DNA of 64,000 nucleotides, taken from NCBI GenBank assembly GCA_034189125.1, contig JAXHVB010000094.1:6673-70672 (forward strand), written 5' to 3'. Below, one piece after another: positions 1 to 7,627 of the stretch. The notes under the pieces were generated by a model. The model was given only the letters and a program-made list of their open reading frames with translations. It did no database searches and was not told where the DNA came from. Positions within the stretch are counted from its first letter, which is position 1. Every line of letters starts with the position of its first letter. The DNA comes from UBA5862 sp002408105. GTDB taxonomy: Bacteria; Pseudomonadota; Gammaproteobacteria; Pseudomonadales; UBA5862. The translations under genes were made by a program, and so were the position numbers.

Positions 1-546
1 CGTACACTTCACTGGGTGATCGCGGTCCTTGCGCTGTTCCTGTTCGGTCTCGGCCTCTACATGCGGGACCTCGGTTACTACGACCCCAACTACCAGCGCC
101 TGCCAGCGCTTCACAAGAGCATCGGTCTTGGCCTGATGTTGGTGTTTGTCCTGCGCCTGGCGTGGCGCCTCATCGTCCGCGGGCCCCGCCCACTCGCATC
201 GCTTTCCGCATGGGAGCGGGTCGGGGCAACCTGGATGCATTTGCTCCTGCTGTGGTTGTTGGCGGGGCTGTTGGCCAGCGGCTACCTGCTGGCCACTGGG
301 GATGGCCGCCCTGCCAGCGCATTCGGCATCGACGTGCTGCCAGCAATTTTTTCCCTCAGCACCAGCGCCCAGGCCTGGGCAGGCCAGGTGCACTTGGCCC
401 TCGCCTATGCGCTTGTAGGCTGCACAGGGTTACACGCGATCGCCGCCTTCAAACACCACCTGGTGGACGGCGACGTCACGCTCAAGCGCATGACCTGGAA
501 TCCACCGCACCCGGATCAATCCCCACCAGAGGAATCCAAACCATGA
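1..546 (+). CDS. Cytochrome b561 family protein (5' end outside window)
   Basis: Membrane di-heme cytochrome b that passes electrons between quinones and a periplasmic or membrane partner. The reading frame is open from base 1 and begins with Arg-Thr-Leu-His-Trp, the conserved first-helix region carrying a heme-ligand histidine, so the true start lies upstream and the gene is cut by the window edge. Four hydrophobic segments are visible, and the second helix region has the family-typical His-Lys-Ser-Ile-Gly. Further histidines late in the protein (Gln-Val-His-Leu, Leu-His-Ala) fit the remaining heme ligands. The stop TGA overlaps the ATG of the yceI gene (ATGA). b561-YceI pairs are a common bacterial arrangement, which suggests joint function. 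The exact electron partner is unknown. Confidence 0.9.
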   Translation, partial: RTLHWVIAVLALFLFGLGLYMRDLGYYDPNYQRLPALHKSIGLGLMLVFVLRLAWRLIVRGPRPLASLSAWERVGATWMHLLLLWLLAGLLASGYLLATGDGRPASAFGIDVLPAIFSLSTSAQAWAGQVHLALAYALVGCTGLHAIAAFKHHLVDGDVTLKRMTWNPPHPDQSPPEESKP

Positions 547-1130
547 GCCACGCCCGAATGCTGACTGCAGCGCTGTTCTGTTTCACCTGCACCGGAGCCA
601 CACTGAGCGCGCCAGCGCAGGCAGCGAACTACCAAATTGACCGCAAGGGCATGCACGCGTTCATCGAATTTCGCATTCAACACCTGGGATACAGCTGGCT
701 GTACGGCCGTTTCAACGACTTTAACGGCACGTTCAGTTGGGATCGAGGCGCCCCGGAAAAGAGCAAGGCGCAGGTGACCATCCAGACTTCAAGTGTCGAC
801 ACCAACCACACTGAACGAGACAACCACCTGCGGGGGGATGATTTTCTCAACAGCAAGAAACATCCGCAGGCAACCTTCGCAAGCCAGCGCGCCACCCCGA
901 CCGAGGCGGGCTTTGTGCTGGAGGGTGAACTCAGCCTGAATGGGGTCGTCAGACCCGTTCGCATCCAAGTCCAACCGATCGGCGAGGGCCCTGATCCTTG
1001 GGGTGGCTACCGGGCCGGATTCATCGGCACCACCAAGCTGAAGCTGCGCGATTTCGGCATCGACTATGAACTCGGGCCGGCCTCGCGTGAGGTTGAACTG
1101 ACCCTGTCGATCGAAGGTGTGCGACAGTAG
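543..1130 (+). CDS. yceI: YceI family periplasmic lipid-binding protein
   Basis: A 195-residue lipocalin-like protein of the YceI family, which binds isoprenoid or other polyprenyl-type lipids. The start is the ATG overlapping the b561 stop. It gives a clean signal peptide (hydrophobic residues about 7-26, cleavage after Ala-Gln-Ala before Asn-Tyr-Gln). Earlier in-frame starts lie inside the b561 gene and would remove the signal at the N-terminus. Family signs are the early Asp-x-x-His-Ala-Phe segment, the central His-Leu-Arg-Gly-Asp-Asp-Phe-Leu-Asn motif and the late Asp-Phe-Gly-Ile segment. It is translationally coupled to cytochrome b561, suggesting a quinone or isoprenoid-linked periplasmic function. 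The ligand cannot be read from sequence. Confidence 0.92.
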   Translation: MSHARMLTAALFCFTCTGATLSAPAQAANYQIDRKGMHAFIEFRIQHLGYSWLYGRFNDFNGTFSWDRGAPEKSKAQVTIQTSSVDTNHTERDNHLRGDDFLNSKKHPQATFASQRATPTEAGFVLEGELSLNGVVRPVRIQVQPIGEGPDPWGGYRAGFIGTTKLKLRDFGIDYELGPASREVELTLSIEGVRQ

Positions 1131-1149
1131 ACCGGGTTCGGTACCGCGA

Positions 1150-2196
1150 TCAAGCCACGGCAATCTTCGGATCTGCGTAGACGTCCTGTATGGCATTCAG
1201 CAGCCCGATGCCCTCAGCCATCGGGCGCTGGAAGGCTTTACGGCCACTGATCAAGCCCATACCGCCGGCACGCTTGTTGATGACTGCGGTGCGCACTGCC
1301 TGCTGGAGATCGTGTTGGCCTGAGGCGCCTCCGGAATTGATCAGTCCGATGCGTCCCATGTAACAGTTCGCAACCTGGTACCGGACCAGATCGATCGGGT
1401 GGTCGCTGGTCAGGGTGTCATACACCTTCGCGTGGGTCTTGCCAAATTGGAGCGCGCTGAACCCCCCATTGTTGGTGGCCATTTTCTGCTTGACGATGTC
1501 GGCACCGACGGTCGCGGCCAAGTGGTTGGCCTGTCCCGTGAGGTCGGCCGCGGTGTGGTAGTCGACCGAGTCCACTTTGAACGCGCTGTTGCGCAAGTAT
1601 GCCCAGAGCACCGTCGCCATGCCCAGTTCATGCGCAGCCGCAAAGGCAGCACCCACTTCCTGGATTTGTCGCCGCGACTCGGGGGAGCCAAAGTAGATGG
1701 TTGCTCCGACCGCGACTGCCCCCATATCAAAGGCTTGACGCACCGAGGCAAACGGGGTCTGGTCATGCATTTCCGGATAAGTGAGCAGTTCATTGTGGTT
1801 GAGCTTGACCAGAAACGGGATGCGGTGCGCATGGCGCCTCGCCACCGAGGCCAGGACGCCATAGGTCGAGGCGACTGCGCTGCAACCCCCCTCGATCGCA
1901 AGCTCGACAATTCGCTCCGGATCGAAGTAGAGCGGGTTCGGCGCAAAAGATGCACCCGCCGAATGCTCCACCCCCTGGTCCACCGGCAAGATGGACAGGT
2001 ATCCAGTGCCGGCGAGGCGCCCATGATTGAACAGCTGCTGCAAGCTGCGCAGCACCGGCACCGGACGCGCTGAGGCCGCCATGACACGGTCGATAAAGTC
2101 CGGCCCCGGCAACTGCAACAGCTCCTTCGGAACGCCAACGCACTGGTGTTCCAGCAACGACTCCAACTCTTCGCCCAACAATTGCTCAATGTCCAT
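1150..2196 (-). CDS. fbaB: Fructose-bisphosphate aldolase class I (FbaB/DhnA type)
   Basis: Cytosolic aldolase interconverting fructose-1,6-bisphosphate with dihydroxyacetone phosphate and glyceraldehyde-3-phosphate through a Schiff-base lysine. The 348-residue product has nearly the length of E. coli FbaB (350). It shows the Asp-Ile-Val-Lys-Gln-Lys segment containing the Schiff-base lysine, and the family-typical Asn-Cys-Tyr-Met-Gly-Arg and Asn-Lys-Arg-Ala-Gly-Gly-Met-Gly-Leu stretches. I chose the ATG at 2196 because GGAG lies 9 bases upstream. An ATG five codons earlier and a much longer open frame lack such a site and would add non-family residues. It is convergent with yceI (19-base gap) and divergent from sodC. 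Identification is secure. Confidence 0.95.
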   Translation of the reverse strand: MDIEQLLGEELESLLEHQCVGVPKELLQLPGPDFIDRVMAASARPVPVLRSLQQLFNHGRLAGTGYLSILPVDQGVEHSAGASFAPNPLYFDPERIVELAIEGGCSAVASTYGVLASVARRHAHRIPFLVKLNHNELLTYPEMHDQTPFASVRQAFDMGAVAVGATIYFGSPESRRQIQEVGAAFAAAHELGMATVLWAYLRNSAFKVDSVDYHTAADLTGQANHLAATVGADIVKQKMATNNGGFSALQFGKTHAKVYDTLTSDHPIDLVRYQVANCYMGRIGLINSGGASGQHDLQQAVRTAVINKRAGGMGLISGRKAFQRPMAEGIGLLNAIQDVYADPKIAVA

Positions 2197-2386
2197 CGTA
2201 TGCCGCTCCATCGTCTGGTTGTGAATAAGAAGCGCTGTCGCCATTCTACGCTCCCGTCCCGTCAGGCGCAGTCGGTTTGCGTGAAACTCCCGTGCGGCCC
2301 GGCAGTCAACACCGGGAGCGCGCAGCTGCGGGCTGTAGCGGACATCCGATGCCCCATCCACCTGCCAAAACCAACGGAGACCCAAC

Positions 2387-2920
2387 ATGCGCACACACTC
2401 CCGCTTGATCCAACTGATGGCGATTGCCGCAATCGCCGGCCCTGTGCCGGCAGCCGAACCGGTCAACATCACCATGCACCGCGTGGACTCTGAGGCAGTC
2501 CGCCACGCCATCGGCACCATCCGCGCCACATCGACGCCCTATGGCGTCGTGTTTGAGCCAGATCTCTCCGGCCTGCCTGCTGGTATCCATGGCTTTCACA
2601 TGCACCAAAATCCGAACTGCGATCCCGGCGAGAAAGGTGGCAAAAAGGTCGCAGCACTCAAGGCCGGCGGGCACTTCGACCCCGATCACACGGGCACCCA
2701 CCAAGGACCCTATGGCAACGGCCATCTGGGCGACCTTCCGGCACTGACGGTTGCCGCGGACGGCGTGGCCTCGCTGCCGGTACTCGCGCCGCGGCTTCGC
2801 TTGCTCGATCTCGCGAACCGGTCCTTGGTGGTCCACCAAGGTGCGGACAATTACTCCGATCAACCGAGCCTTGGCGGTGGAGGGGCCCGAATCGCTTGCG
2901 GTGTGGTGCCAAGGCAATAG
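2387..2920 (+). CDS. sodC: Periplasmic Cu/Zn superoxide dismutase
   Basis: Converts superoxide to peroxide and oxygen in the periplasm. The 177-residue precursor has a signal peptide (residues 1 to about 22, ending Val-Pro-Ala-Ala). Copper/zinc ligands are visible in order: His-Gly-Phe-His-Met-His-Gln, Gly-Gly-His-Phe-Asp-Pro...His, Gly-His-Leu-Gly-Asp-Leu-Pro and a late Val-Val-His-Gln. Two cysteines (Asn-Cys-Asp-Pro and Ala-Cys-Gly-Val) can form the structural disulfide. GGAG sits 7 bases before the ATG. It is a single-gene unit by layout, followed by a hairpin and T-run. Confidence 0.95.
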   Translation: MRTHSRLIQLMAIAAIAGPVPAAEPVNITMHRVDSEAVRHAIGTIRATSTPYGVVFEPDLSGLPAGIHGFHMHQNPNCDPGEKGGKKVAALKAGGHFDPDHTGTHQGPYGNGHLGDLPALTVAADGVASLPVLAPRLRLLDLANRSLVVHQGADNYSDQPSLGGGGARIACGVVPRQ

Positions 2921-2935
2921 CCGATGGGCTCCCGT

Positions 2936-2972
2936 AACCGGCCACGCCGACGGCGCGGTGATCGGTTTTTTT
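2936..2972 (+). terminator. Likely intrinsic terminator of sodC
   Basis: Sixteen bases after the sodC stop, the arm at 2936-2945 pairs with 2958-2967, with one G-T and one mismatch. It is followed at once by a T-run (T at 2966-2972). This is the only 3'-end hairpin I found in the window with a clear T tract. Confidence 0.5.
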
Positions 2973-2981
2973 CGCCAAGAC

Positions 2982-2987
2982 TATAGT
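2982..2987 (+). promoter_or_regulatory. Candidate -10 element for the cold-shock gene
   Basis: TATAGT matches the sigma70 -10 hexamer at five of six positions. It would give a 5' leader of about 80 bases before the csp start. No good -35 hexamer is visible at 16-18 bases, so this is tentative. Confidence 0.35.
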
Positions 2988-3022
2988 CGGGGGCTTCGGA
3001 TCAGGTTAGGATGCGAGGCAGG

Positions 3023-3038
3023 CGTGCCCATCGGCACG
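3023..3038 (+). promoter_or_regulatory. Small hairpin in the csp leader
   Basis: CGTGCC at 3023-3028 pairs with GGCACG at 3033-3038 around a four-base loop, inside the predicted csp 5' leader. Structured leaders are common in cspA-family messages, but no specific regulatory element is recognised. Confidence 0.35.
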
Positions 3039-3073
3039 TCGATGACCGAGAAACGAAGCAAGAGGAGTACGGT

Positions 3074-3283
3074 GTGTCCCTGGTGAATGGAACCGTTAAG
3101 TGGTTCAACGATGAGAAGGGCTACGGCTTTATCGCCCAAGAGGGTGGCAAAGACGTGTTTGTACATTTTAGTGCGATCAACGGCAGCGGACGCAGAAGCC
3201 TGCGCGAAGGCCAGCAAGTGACCATGGAAGTCACCCAAGGTCAAAAGGGCCCGCAAGCCGAGAACGTCACCCCGATCGACTGA
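3074..3283 (+). CDS. Cold-shock domain protein (CspA family)
   Basis: A 69-residue single-domain nucleic-acid chaperone that melts RNA secondary structure. RNP1 is present as Lys-Gly-Tyr-Gly-Phe-Ile and RNP2 as Val-Phe-Val-His-Phe-Ser. The start is GTG at 3074, preceded by AGAGGAG with a 6-base gap. It reproduces the family N-terminus (Ser-Leu-Val-Asn-Gly-Thr-Val-Lys-Trp-Phe), and the longer frame upstream adds 21 unrelated residues. One oddity is that the loop after Ala-Ile-Asn-Gly-Ser-Gly carries Arg-Arg where most family members have an aromatic residue (Phe or Tyr) then Lys. The paralog (CspA, C, D, E) cannot be assigned. Confidence 0.93.
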   Translation: MSLVNGTVKWFNDEKGYGFIAQEGGKDVFVHFSAINGSGRRSLREGQQVTMEVTQGQKGPQAENVTPID

Positions 3284-3859
3284 TCCCGCACCCTGACCGA
3301 CCGCCTTTCCAGGCGTCCCTACCCCGCAGCGAACTCCGATGACCTAGCCAGCTTAGCCCCAGGCCATTCGTGCCCATCAGGCAATGCGCGTTCCGGCGCT
3401 GGCTGGATCCGTTGACCCCAGCGAGTCGCCGCAAGGCGAGGTGTTGCTGTTGCGCGACCTGGCCGTCCGGCACACCCAGCTGGAGCAGAGCTTGCGCGCT
3501 GGGCGCACCTCGCTTTGCATTTGCGACGGCGAATGGTTCCATCGCGACCTGAAGAGGCCTGCCGGCCCATTGGGACGGCAGGCGTTCGCACGCCCAGGCT
3601 CCAGACGGACCGGCCGAATGCTCCGATGACTTTGCATGAATCGGCCAAGGCATTGGGCAGCGCCTTGCCACCGCTACCACACCCCAACAGTCTTGGGAGC
3701 CGATCGGCGCCCGCAGCGGCTCCCAAGATGCACGCTTTCGAGCTTTGACACTCCAATACCGGACAGGACACTGGCCGTCCCGCTCGGTTGAGGCCGGATC
3801 CGGTCAATTGACAAGGGTTGGGTGGGGGTACATCCGACAACGACAGGGCCGCTGCGCTG
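3284..3859. other. 576-base stretch with no recognisable gene
   Basis: Lies between csp and tRNA-Phe. Several short open frames occur on both strands (largest 173 codons, minus, 3319-3840). None resembles a known family and they overlap one another. A plus frame at 3384-3629 has a short leucine-rich part that could be a gene remnant, but I cannot support a product. The only clear structure is the inverted repeat at 3691-3728. Confidence 0.5.
3691..3728. repeat. 12-bp perfect inverted repeat
   Basis: TCTTGGGAGCCG at 3691-3702 is exactly complementary to 3717-3728, with a 14-base loop. No T-run follows on either strand. It sits downstream of both csp (plus) and tRNA-Phe (minus), so it could end transcription in both directions or protect 3' ends. 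Function is inferred from position only. Confidence 0.6.
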
Positions 3860-3935
3860 TGGTGCCCAGGGGCGGAATCGAACCACCGACACGAGGATTT
3901 TCAGTCCACTGCTCTACCGACTGAGCTACCTGGGC
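3860..3935 (-). tRNA. tRNA-Phe (anticodon GAA)
   Basis: Folds as a standard 76-base tRNA: acceptor GCCCAGG pairing with CCTGGGC, D-arm with AGCTCAGTCGGTAGAGC, anticodon loop CTGAAAA giving GAA, T-loop GGTTCGATTCC. The 3' CCA is encoded in the DNA (TGG on the plus strand at 3860-3862). It is a single tRNA with its own promoter just upstream. Confidence 0.97.
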
Positions 3936-3951
3936 CAAACGCGAGGGCGGC

Positions 3952-3980
3952 ATTAAACCGCCTGACCAAGCATGAGTCAA
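3952..3980 (-). promoter_or_regulatory. Sigma70 promoter of tRNA-Phe
   Basis: On the minus strand TTGACT (plus 3975-3980) and TTTAAT (plus 3952-3957) are separated by exactly 17 bases. A GC-rich discriminator follows before the tRNA 5' end at 3935. GC-rich discriminators are typical of stable-RNA promoters under stringent (ppGpp) control. Confidence 0.75.
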
Positions 3981-3987
3981 GCAGTGT

Positions 3988-4023
3988 CGCCACCAACACC
4001 CAGCCCATCAGGGAGTGGTGGCG
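3988..4023 (-). terminator. Hairpin after the mutY-yggX operon
   Basis: CGCCACCA at 3988-3995 pairs perfectly (8 bp) with TGGTGGCG at 4016-4023 around a 20-base loop, just downstream of the yggX stop and upstream of the tRNA-Phe promoter. There is no T-run, so it is a terminator or a 3'-end stabiliser by position only. Confidence 0.35.
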
Positions 4024-4031
4024 GCCTGGAA

Positions 4032-4301
4032 TCAAGAGGAAGGACGGTACCCTTCCGCTTGCGCAAAGTTCTCGTCGTTGAAGAATTTTTCCATCTCTTG
4101 CTGCAAGAAAGCCCGGTCTGATGGGTCCATCAACCGCAACCGCCGCTCGTTGATGAGGCGCGTCTGATGCAACTGCCACTCCTCCCAGGCCTGGCGGGAC
4201 ACGCGCTCGTAGATGTCTTCCCCCTTCGGGCCCGGAAACGGTGGCGCCTCCAGCCCGGCCAGCTCCCGTTTGTATTTTCGACAGAATACCGTTCGCGTCA
4301 T
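4032..4301 (-). CDS. yggX: Probable Fe(2+)-trafficking protein YggX
   Basis: An 89-residue cytosolic protein of the YggX family, linked to iron trafficking and protection of iron-sulfur clusters from oxidation. The N-terminus Met-Thr-Arg-Thr-Val-Phe-Cys-Arg-Lys-Tyr contains the conserved cysteine. The Gly-Leu-x-x-Pro-Pro-Phe-Pro-Gly and Trp-x-x-Trp-x-x-x-Gln-Thr stretches are diagnostic. It starts 17 bases after mutY. The mutY-yggX order is conserved in gammaproteobacteria, and MutY itself carries a 4Fe-4S cluster. Length matches the family (about 90). Confidence 0.96.
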   Translation of the reverse strand: MTRTVFCRKYKRELAGLEAPPFPGPKGEDIYERVSRQAWEEWQLHQTRLINERRLRLMDPSDRAFLQQEMEKFFNDENFAQAEGYRPSS

Positions 4302-4318
4302 GGGCAGGGTTCCTCTGT

Positions 4319-5377
4319 TCAGTCCCTAGGCTGCAGCTGATCGAGCACGCGGCGCATGGCCGCTGGCAAACCCACAGCGGGCGGCGAGAGCGGATCGTAC
4401 CAGCGCCCACCCATCTGACCATCCAACCGAGCGAGGCTGTTTTCATCAGCTAGACAAAGCCGGTGTACATGGATGTCGAGCCGCCGGTGAGTGAGCAAAT
4501 GCGAAAACCTACCCAACTGCCGGAGTTCACCCTGGGTGGCCCCAAGCGCGTCCTGCAGGGCATCACTGGAAGCTGCCTGAGGGAAGGTCCAGAGCCCGCC
4601 CCAAATGCCGGGCTGAGGCCGCTGCTCGAGCAGCACAGCACCACGTGCATCGCGAATGACGGCCCAGTGAACCTCAACCTGCGGAACCACCCGCCGGGGT
4701 CTCGGAGCCGGAAACTGGTCAGCTTGCCCGCTTTGGTGTGCGGCGCAGTCTACAGCGATCGGGCAATCTGCGCACCGCGGGTTGCCACGAACGCAGACTG
4801 CGGCGCCAAGATCCATCATCGCCTGGGTGTATTCGTCAAACCTGTTCTCAGGTGTTTCTTGCTCCGCCGCACTCCAAAGCGCCCGAGCTGTGGCGCTGCG
4901 CCCCGGCCACCCTGGGATGGCGTGGTACCGGGCCAGCACCCGTTTGGCGTTGCCGTCGAGGATCGGCGCACGAACGCCACAGGCGATGCTCAGGATGGCA
5001 CCGGCAGTGGAGCGGCCAATGCCTGGCAGCGCCATCAGCCCATCCAGGCTGTGGGGCAGCTCCCTGACCCCGGCAGCGACCAGCTCTCCAGCCGCCCGGT
5101 GCAGGTTGCGCGCGCGGGAGTAGTACCCAAGCCCGGTCCAAAGGTGGAGCACCTGGTCTTCAGTCGCGCCAGCCAGGGCTTCCAGGCTGGAGAACGCTGC
5201 CATGAAGCGCTCGAAATAGGGCACCACAGTTTCCACCCGAGTCTGTTGGAGCATGGTTTCGGACACCCACACCCGGAAAGGGGTGATGTTCCGCCGCCAC
5301 GGCAGATGCTCGCGCCCGCTTATCTGGTACCAGGTCAGCAAGCGTGGTGCGATCGGCGCGCGGTGCGCCGCGCTCAC
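4319..5377 (-). CDS. mutY: Adenine DNA glycosylase MutY
   Basis: Removes adenine mispaired with 8-oxoguanine in base-excision repair. The 352-residue product matches E. coli MutY (350). Catalytic Glu40 lies in Trp-Val-Ser-Glu-Thr-Met-Leu-Gln-Gln-Thr and Asp141 in Ile-Leu-Asp-Gly-Asn. The helix-hairpin-helix has Leu-Pro-Gly-Ile-Gly. The 4Fe-4S cysteines follow the C-x6-C-x2-C-x5-C spacing (Cys-Val-Arg to Val-Asp-Cys). A NUDIX-like 8-oxoG-recognition domain follows from about residue 225. I chose GTG at 5377, which overlaps the upstream AsmA stop as GTGA. The longer open frame runs into that gene and adds about 40 low-complexity residues. Confidence 0.95.
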   Translation of the reverse strand: MSAAHRAPIAPRLLTWYQISGREHLPWRRNITPFRVWVSETMLQQTRVETVVPYFERFMAAFSSLEALAGATEDQVLHLWTGLGYYSRARNLHRAAGELVAAGVRELPHSLDGLMALPGIGRSTAGAILSIACGVRAPILDGNAKRVLARYHAIPGWPGRSATARALWSAAEQETPENRFDEYTQAMMDLGAAVCVRGNPRCADCPIAVDCAAHQSGQADQFPAPRPRRVVPQVEVHWAVIRDARGAVLLEQRPQPGIWGGLWTFPQAASSDALQDALGATQGELRQLGRFSHLLTHRRLDIHVHRLCLADENSLARLDGQMGGRWYDPLSPPAVGLPAAMRRVLDQLQPRD

Positions 5378-7497
5378 CGCAACCACTGCTGCAGACGATC
5401 GCGCAGGTCGTTGGGCAGCACGCCCTCCAATTCGCGCCCCAACTTGCGCACCGCTTCCTCGCCTGTCATTTGCAACAGCCGCTCGGTGTCGATTCCGCAC
5501 AGCTGTGCAGGCGGATCAGAGAAACTCCCCTGGCACCGCAATGGCCAGCGAATCTCGCGAAGCCGCTCGGAAGTCGCGCACTGCTTCGATTCACTGTCTC
5601 CCGTGACCCGCACGCCAATGCGGTAATCAAACCGTTCTCTGGGAAGGTCCACGAACCCGGTACCACTGACGCTCAGCCCACCACCGGAGAGGCTGAAGTT
5701 GTCGGTGGTGCCCACCCCGTCGCTGAACACCAGGGAGGCCCGCAGGGTTTCAAAGGCTGTGTAGGGGGGCCAATTCCTATCGGGCGGAACATCCTCGTTC
5801 CGCAGCGCAGCGACACCTTTGCAGACCTGCTCCATCACATTCACTCCGAGGACAGCACCATCGGACACCGCAACGCTGACCGGCCCATCCAGCGTTGTAA
5901 GAATTTCTGCGAAGTCCCGGCCTTGGGCCGCAAGCGCACCTTCCGCCGAAAGCACACCGCGAAACAGCCGCCGTTCGATCAAATCAGCGAGCAGGCGCTC
6001 GAGTTGTACTTCATCCAAAAGAACCCTCGCTTCAGCGCTGACCTGCTCCGCCTGCAGTTTTAGGCCGGCCGTGCCACTGAACCGACCTGCATACAGTTCG
6101 GCCTCGGCGGACTCCATTCGCACCCTGCCATCCTCCCCCCGCAGGTGCAGGCTGACATTGGTTGCGGTCAAACCACTCGCTTTGACACGGCCCACTGTCA
6201 CCCGCCCGTCGGCCGAAACCAGCGCCAAGGGCGCCAGCGCAACCGCCAAAGGGCTCGGAGGAGGGCCAGATCCAGCCGCTTCGGACAGCGGCTCCGTGGG
6301 CGTCGCAACCACCTGGTAGTTGTCCAGGTCGATGGCATCGAGGTCCAGCTGAAACCGTAGTGCGGGCGAACCCTGTAGTGCGTAGGCGAGGCTCCCGGTC
6401 AATCGGCTCTCATCCAGCTCAACTTGGAGATCAGGCACCGCAACAGCCATCGGCGTCACCCTGAACCGAGCAGCAAGCGCCACGTGCTCAAGAGCCTCTG
6501 AGCCCGCGAGTTCAGGCAACTCCTGCGCCAGTCGACGGGCGAAGGCATGGGCATCAAAGGGTGCAATGGAAAGAGCACCACGCACGTCCAGCTCAGACCC
6601 GAGCTGCAGCGGCTGAAGCCTCAAGGTTGCAACCAGGTTTGCAACAGCCAGCTCGACGGGAGCGACCTCGATCCGCTGCTGCGCCAGCGCATAGTGTCCG
6701 GATGCGCTGGTGACCCGAGCCTCCACAGGAGCTGTGCCCGGACCCGTCAGCGCATCGGCTTTCAGGTTCCAGACCAGCTCTGAGAAATCAAACTGGTCGA
6801 GCGTGGGCGAGACCCGCAGCTGGGACCGCACCTCAGTGTTCAGCACCCGTTGGCCATCCGGTCGAACCCGCGCAATCAGCTCCAGCGCGAACCAATCACC
6901 CAACCGCAAACCCTCCACCTGCAGCCGTTCGATTTCAGCGACCCAGTGGGTGGCGGTTTGGGCGTCACGGTAGTCGAGGCGCACGTCCTCGATGCGCACG
7001 CGACCAACGGCAAGCGCAAGCCCGGCTGCGCCCGCTGTTCCGCCCCTCACCGCCCCAGGATCGGGGTCCCGCTCAGGGGTGGACCCGCCGGCCTGCTGCA
7101 CGGCAGCCTGCCAATTCGGCAGCCCCTCGCGGTCACGACGCAAATCGATGCGGCCACCTGAGAGCACCAGTGCATCCGCCTCCACTTCCCCGCGCACCAG
7201 CGGCCACACACGCACACCGACCCGGGCATTCTCGACCGCGACGAGCGCAGGCGCATCTGGCGCGACGGCGAGGCGCACGTCATTGACTTCGAAACCAGCC
7301 ACCGGATACAACGACCACGAGAGATCACCTGCAAGATCGAGGTGGTAGCCGGTGCTCCGGGCAACGGCAGCGCTGATCTGCGGCTTGAAGCGGTTTGGAT
7401 CCACCAACGAGATCAGCAGCACCACCGCCACCAGGCAAACCACCAGAACAAGCGCAATGACTTGAACGCTGCGCCACAAAATTCTTCCCATTGGCAT
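5374..7497 (-). CDS. AsmA family protein
   Basis: A 707-residue envelope protein with one N-terminal membrane anchor (about residues 10-31) and a long periplasmic beta-rich region. The start Asp-Pro-Asn-Arg-Phe-Lys-Pro-Gln-Ile after the anchor, and Leu-Ser-Trp-Ser-Leu-Tyr-Pro, are typical of the AsmA N-terminal domain. A C-terminal AsmA-like section carries the Gly-Pro-Val-Ser-Val-Ala-Val-Ser-Asp-Gly stretch and Asn-Phe-Ser-Leu-Ser-Gly. AsmA-like proteins are thought to help move phospholipids to the outer membrane. Its stop overlaps the mutY GTG, so the three genes AsmA-mutY-yggX form one unit. The ATG at 7497 has GAGGG five bases upstream. Confidence 0.88.
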   Translation of the reverse strand: MPMGRILWRSVQVIALVLVVCLVAVVLLISLVDPNRFKPQISAAVARSTGYHLDLAGDLSWSLYPVAGFEVNDVRLAVAPDAPALVAVENARVGVRVWPLVRGEVEADALVLSGGRIDLRRDREGLPNWQAAVQQAGGSTPERDPDPGAVRGGTAGAAGLALAVGRVRIEDVRLDYRDAQTATHWVAEIERLQVEGLRLGDWFALELIARVRPDGQRVLNTEVRSQLRVSPTLDQFDFSELVWNLKADALTGPGTAPVEARVTSASGHYALAQQRIEVAPVELAVANLVATLRLQPLQLGSELDVRGALSIAPFDAHAFARRLAQELPELAGSEALEHVALAARFRVTPMAVAVPDLQVELDESRLTGSLAYALQGSPALRFQLDLDAIDLDNYQVVATPTEPLSEAAGSGPPPSPLAVALAPLALVSADGRVTVGRVKASGLTATNVSLHLRGEDGRVRMESAEAELYAGRFSGTAGLKLQAEQVSAEARVLLDEVQLERLLADLIERRLFRGVLSAEGALAAQGRDFAEILTTLDGPVSVAVSDGAVLGVNVMEQVCKGVAALRNEDVPPDRNWPPYTAFETLRASLVFSDGVGTTDNFSLSGGGLSVSGTGFVDLPRERFDYRIGVRVTGDSESKQCATSERLREIRWPLRCQGSFSDPPAQLCGIDTERLLQMTGEEAVRKLGRELEGVLPNDLRDRLQQWLR

Positions 7498-7627
7498 TGG
7501 TGCCCTCGCTTTGGCCTAGAATGAGTCAGGATATCAACGTCTCGTCGGATTGGGACAGCCTGCCCTGCGACAGGGTTCAGCAGTACCCAGGACACCAAAG
7601 ACGCCACAACAGCAGGGCGGTTGAACT

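Noticed and set aside
2197..2529. N-terminal extension of the aldolase frame
   Set aside because: It would overlap sodC on the other strand and add 111 residues not found in FbaB; the GGAG-led ATG at 2196 gives the family length.
3319..3840. 173-codon minus frame in the csp to tRNA-Phe gap
   Set aside because: Pro/Arg/Cys-rich with no family likeness or ribosome site; reported as an empty region instead.
4463..5626. 387-codon plus-strand open frame
   Set aside because: Antisense to mutY and the AsmA gene, both clearly real; composition is typical of a GC-rich shadow frame.
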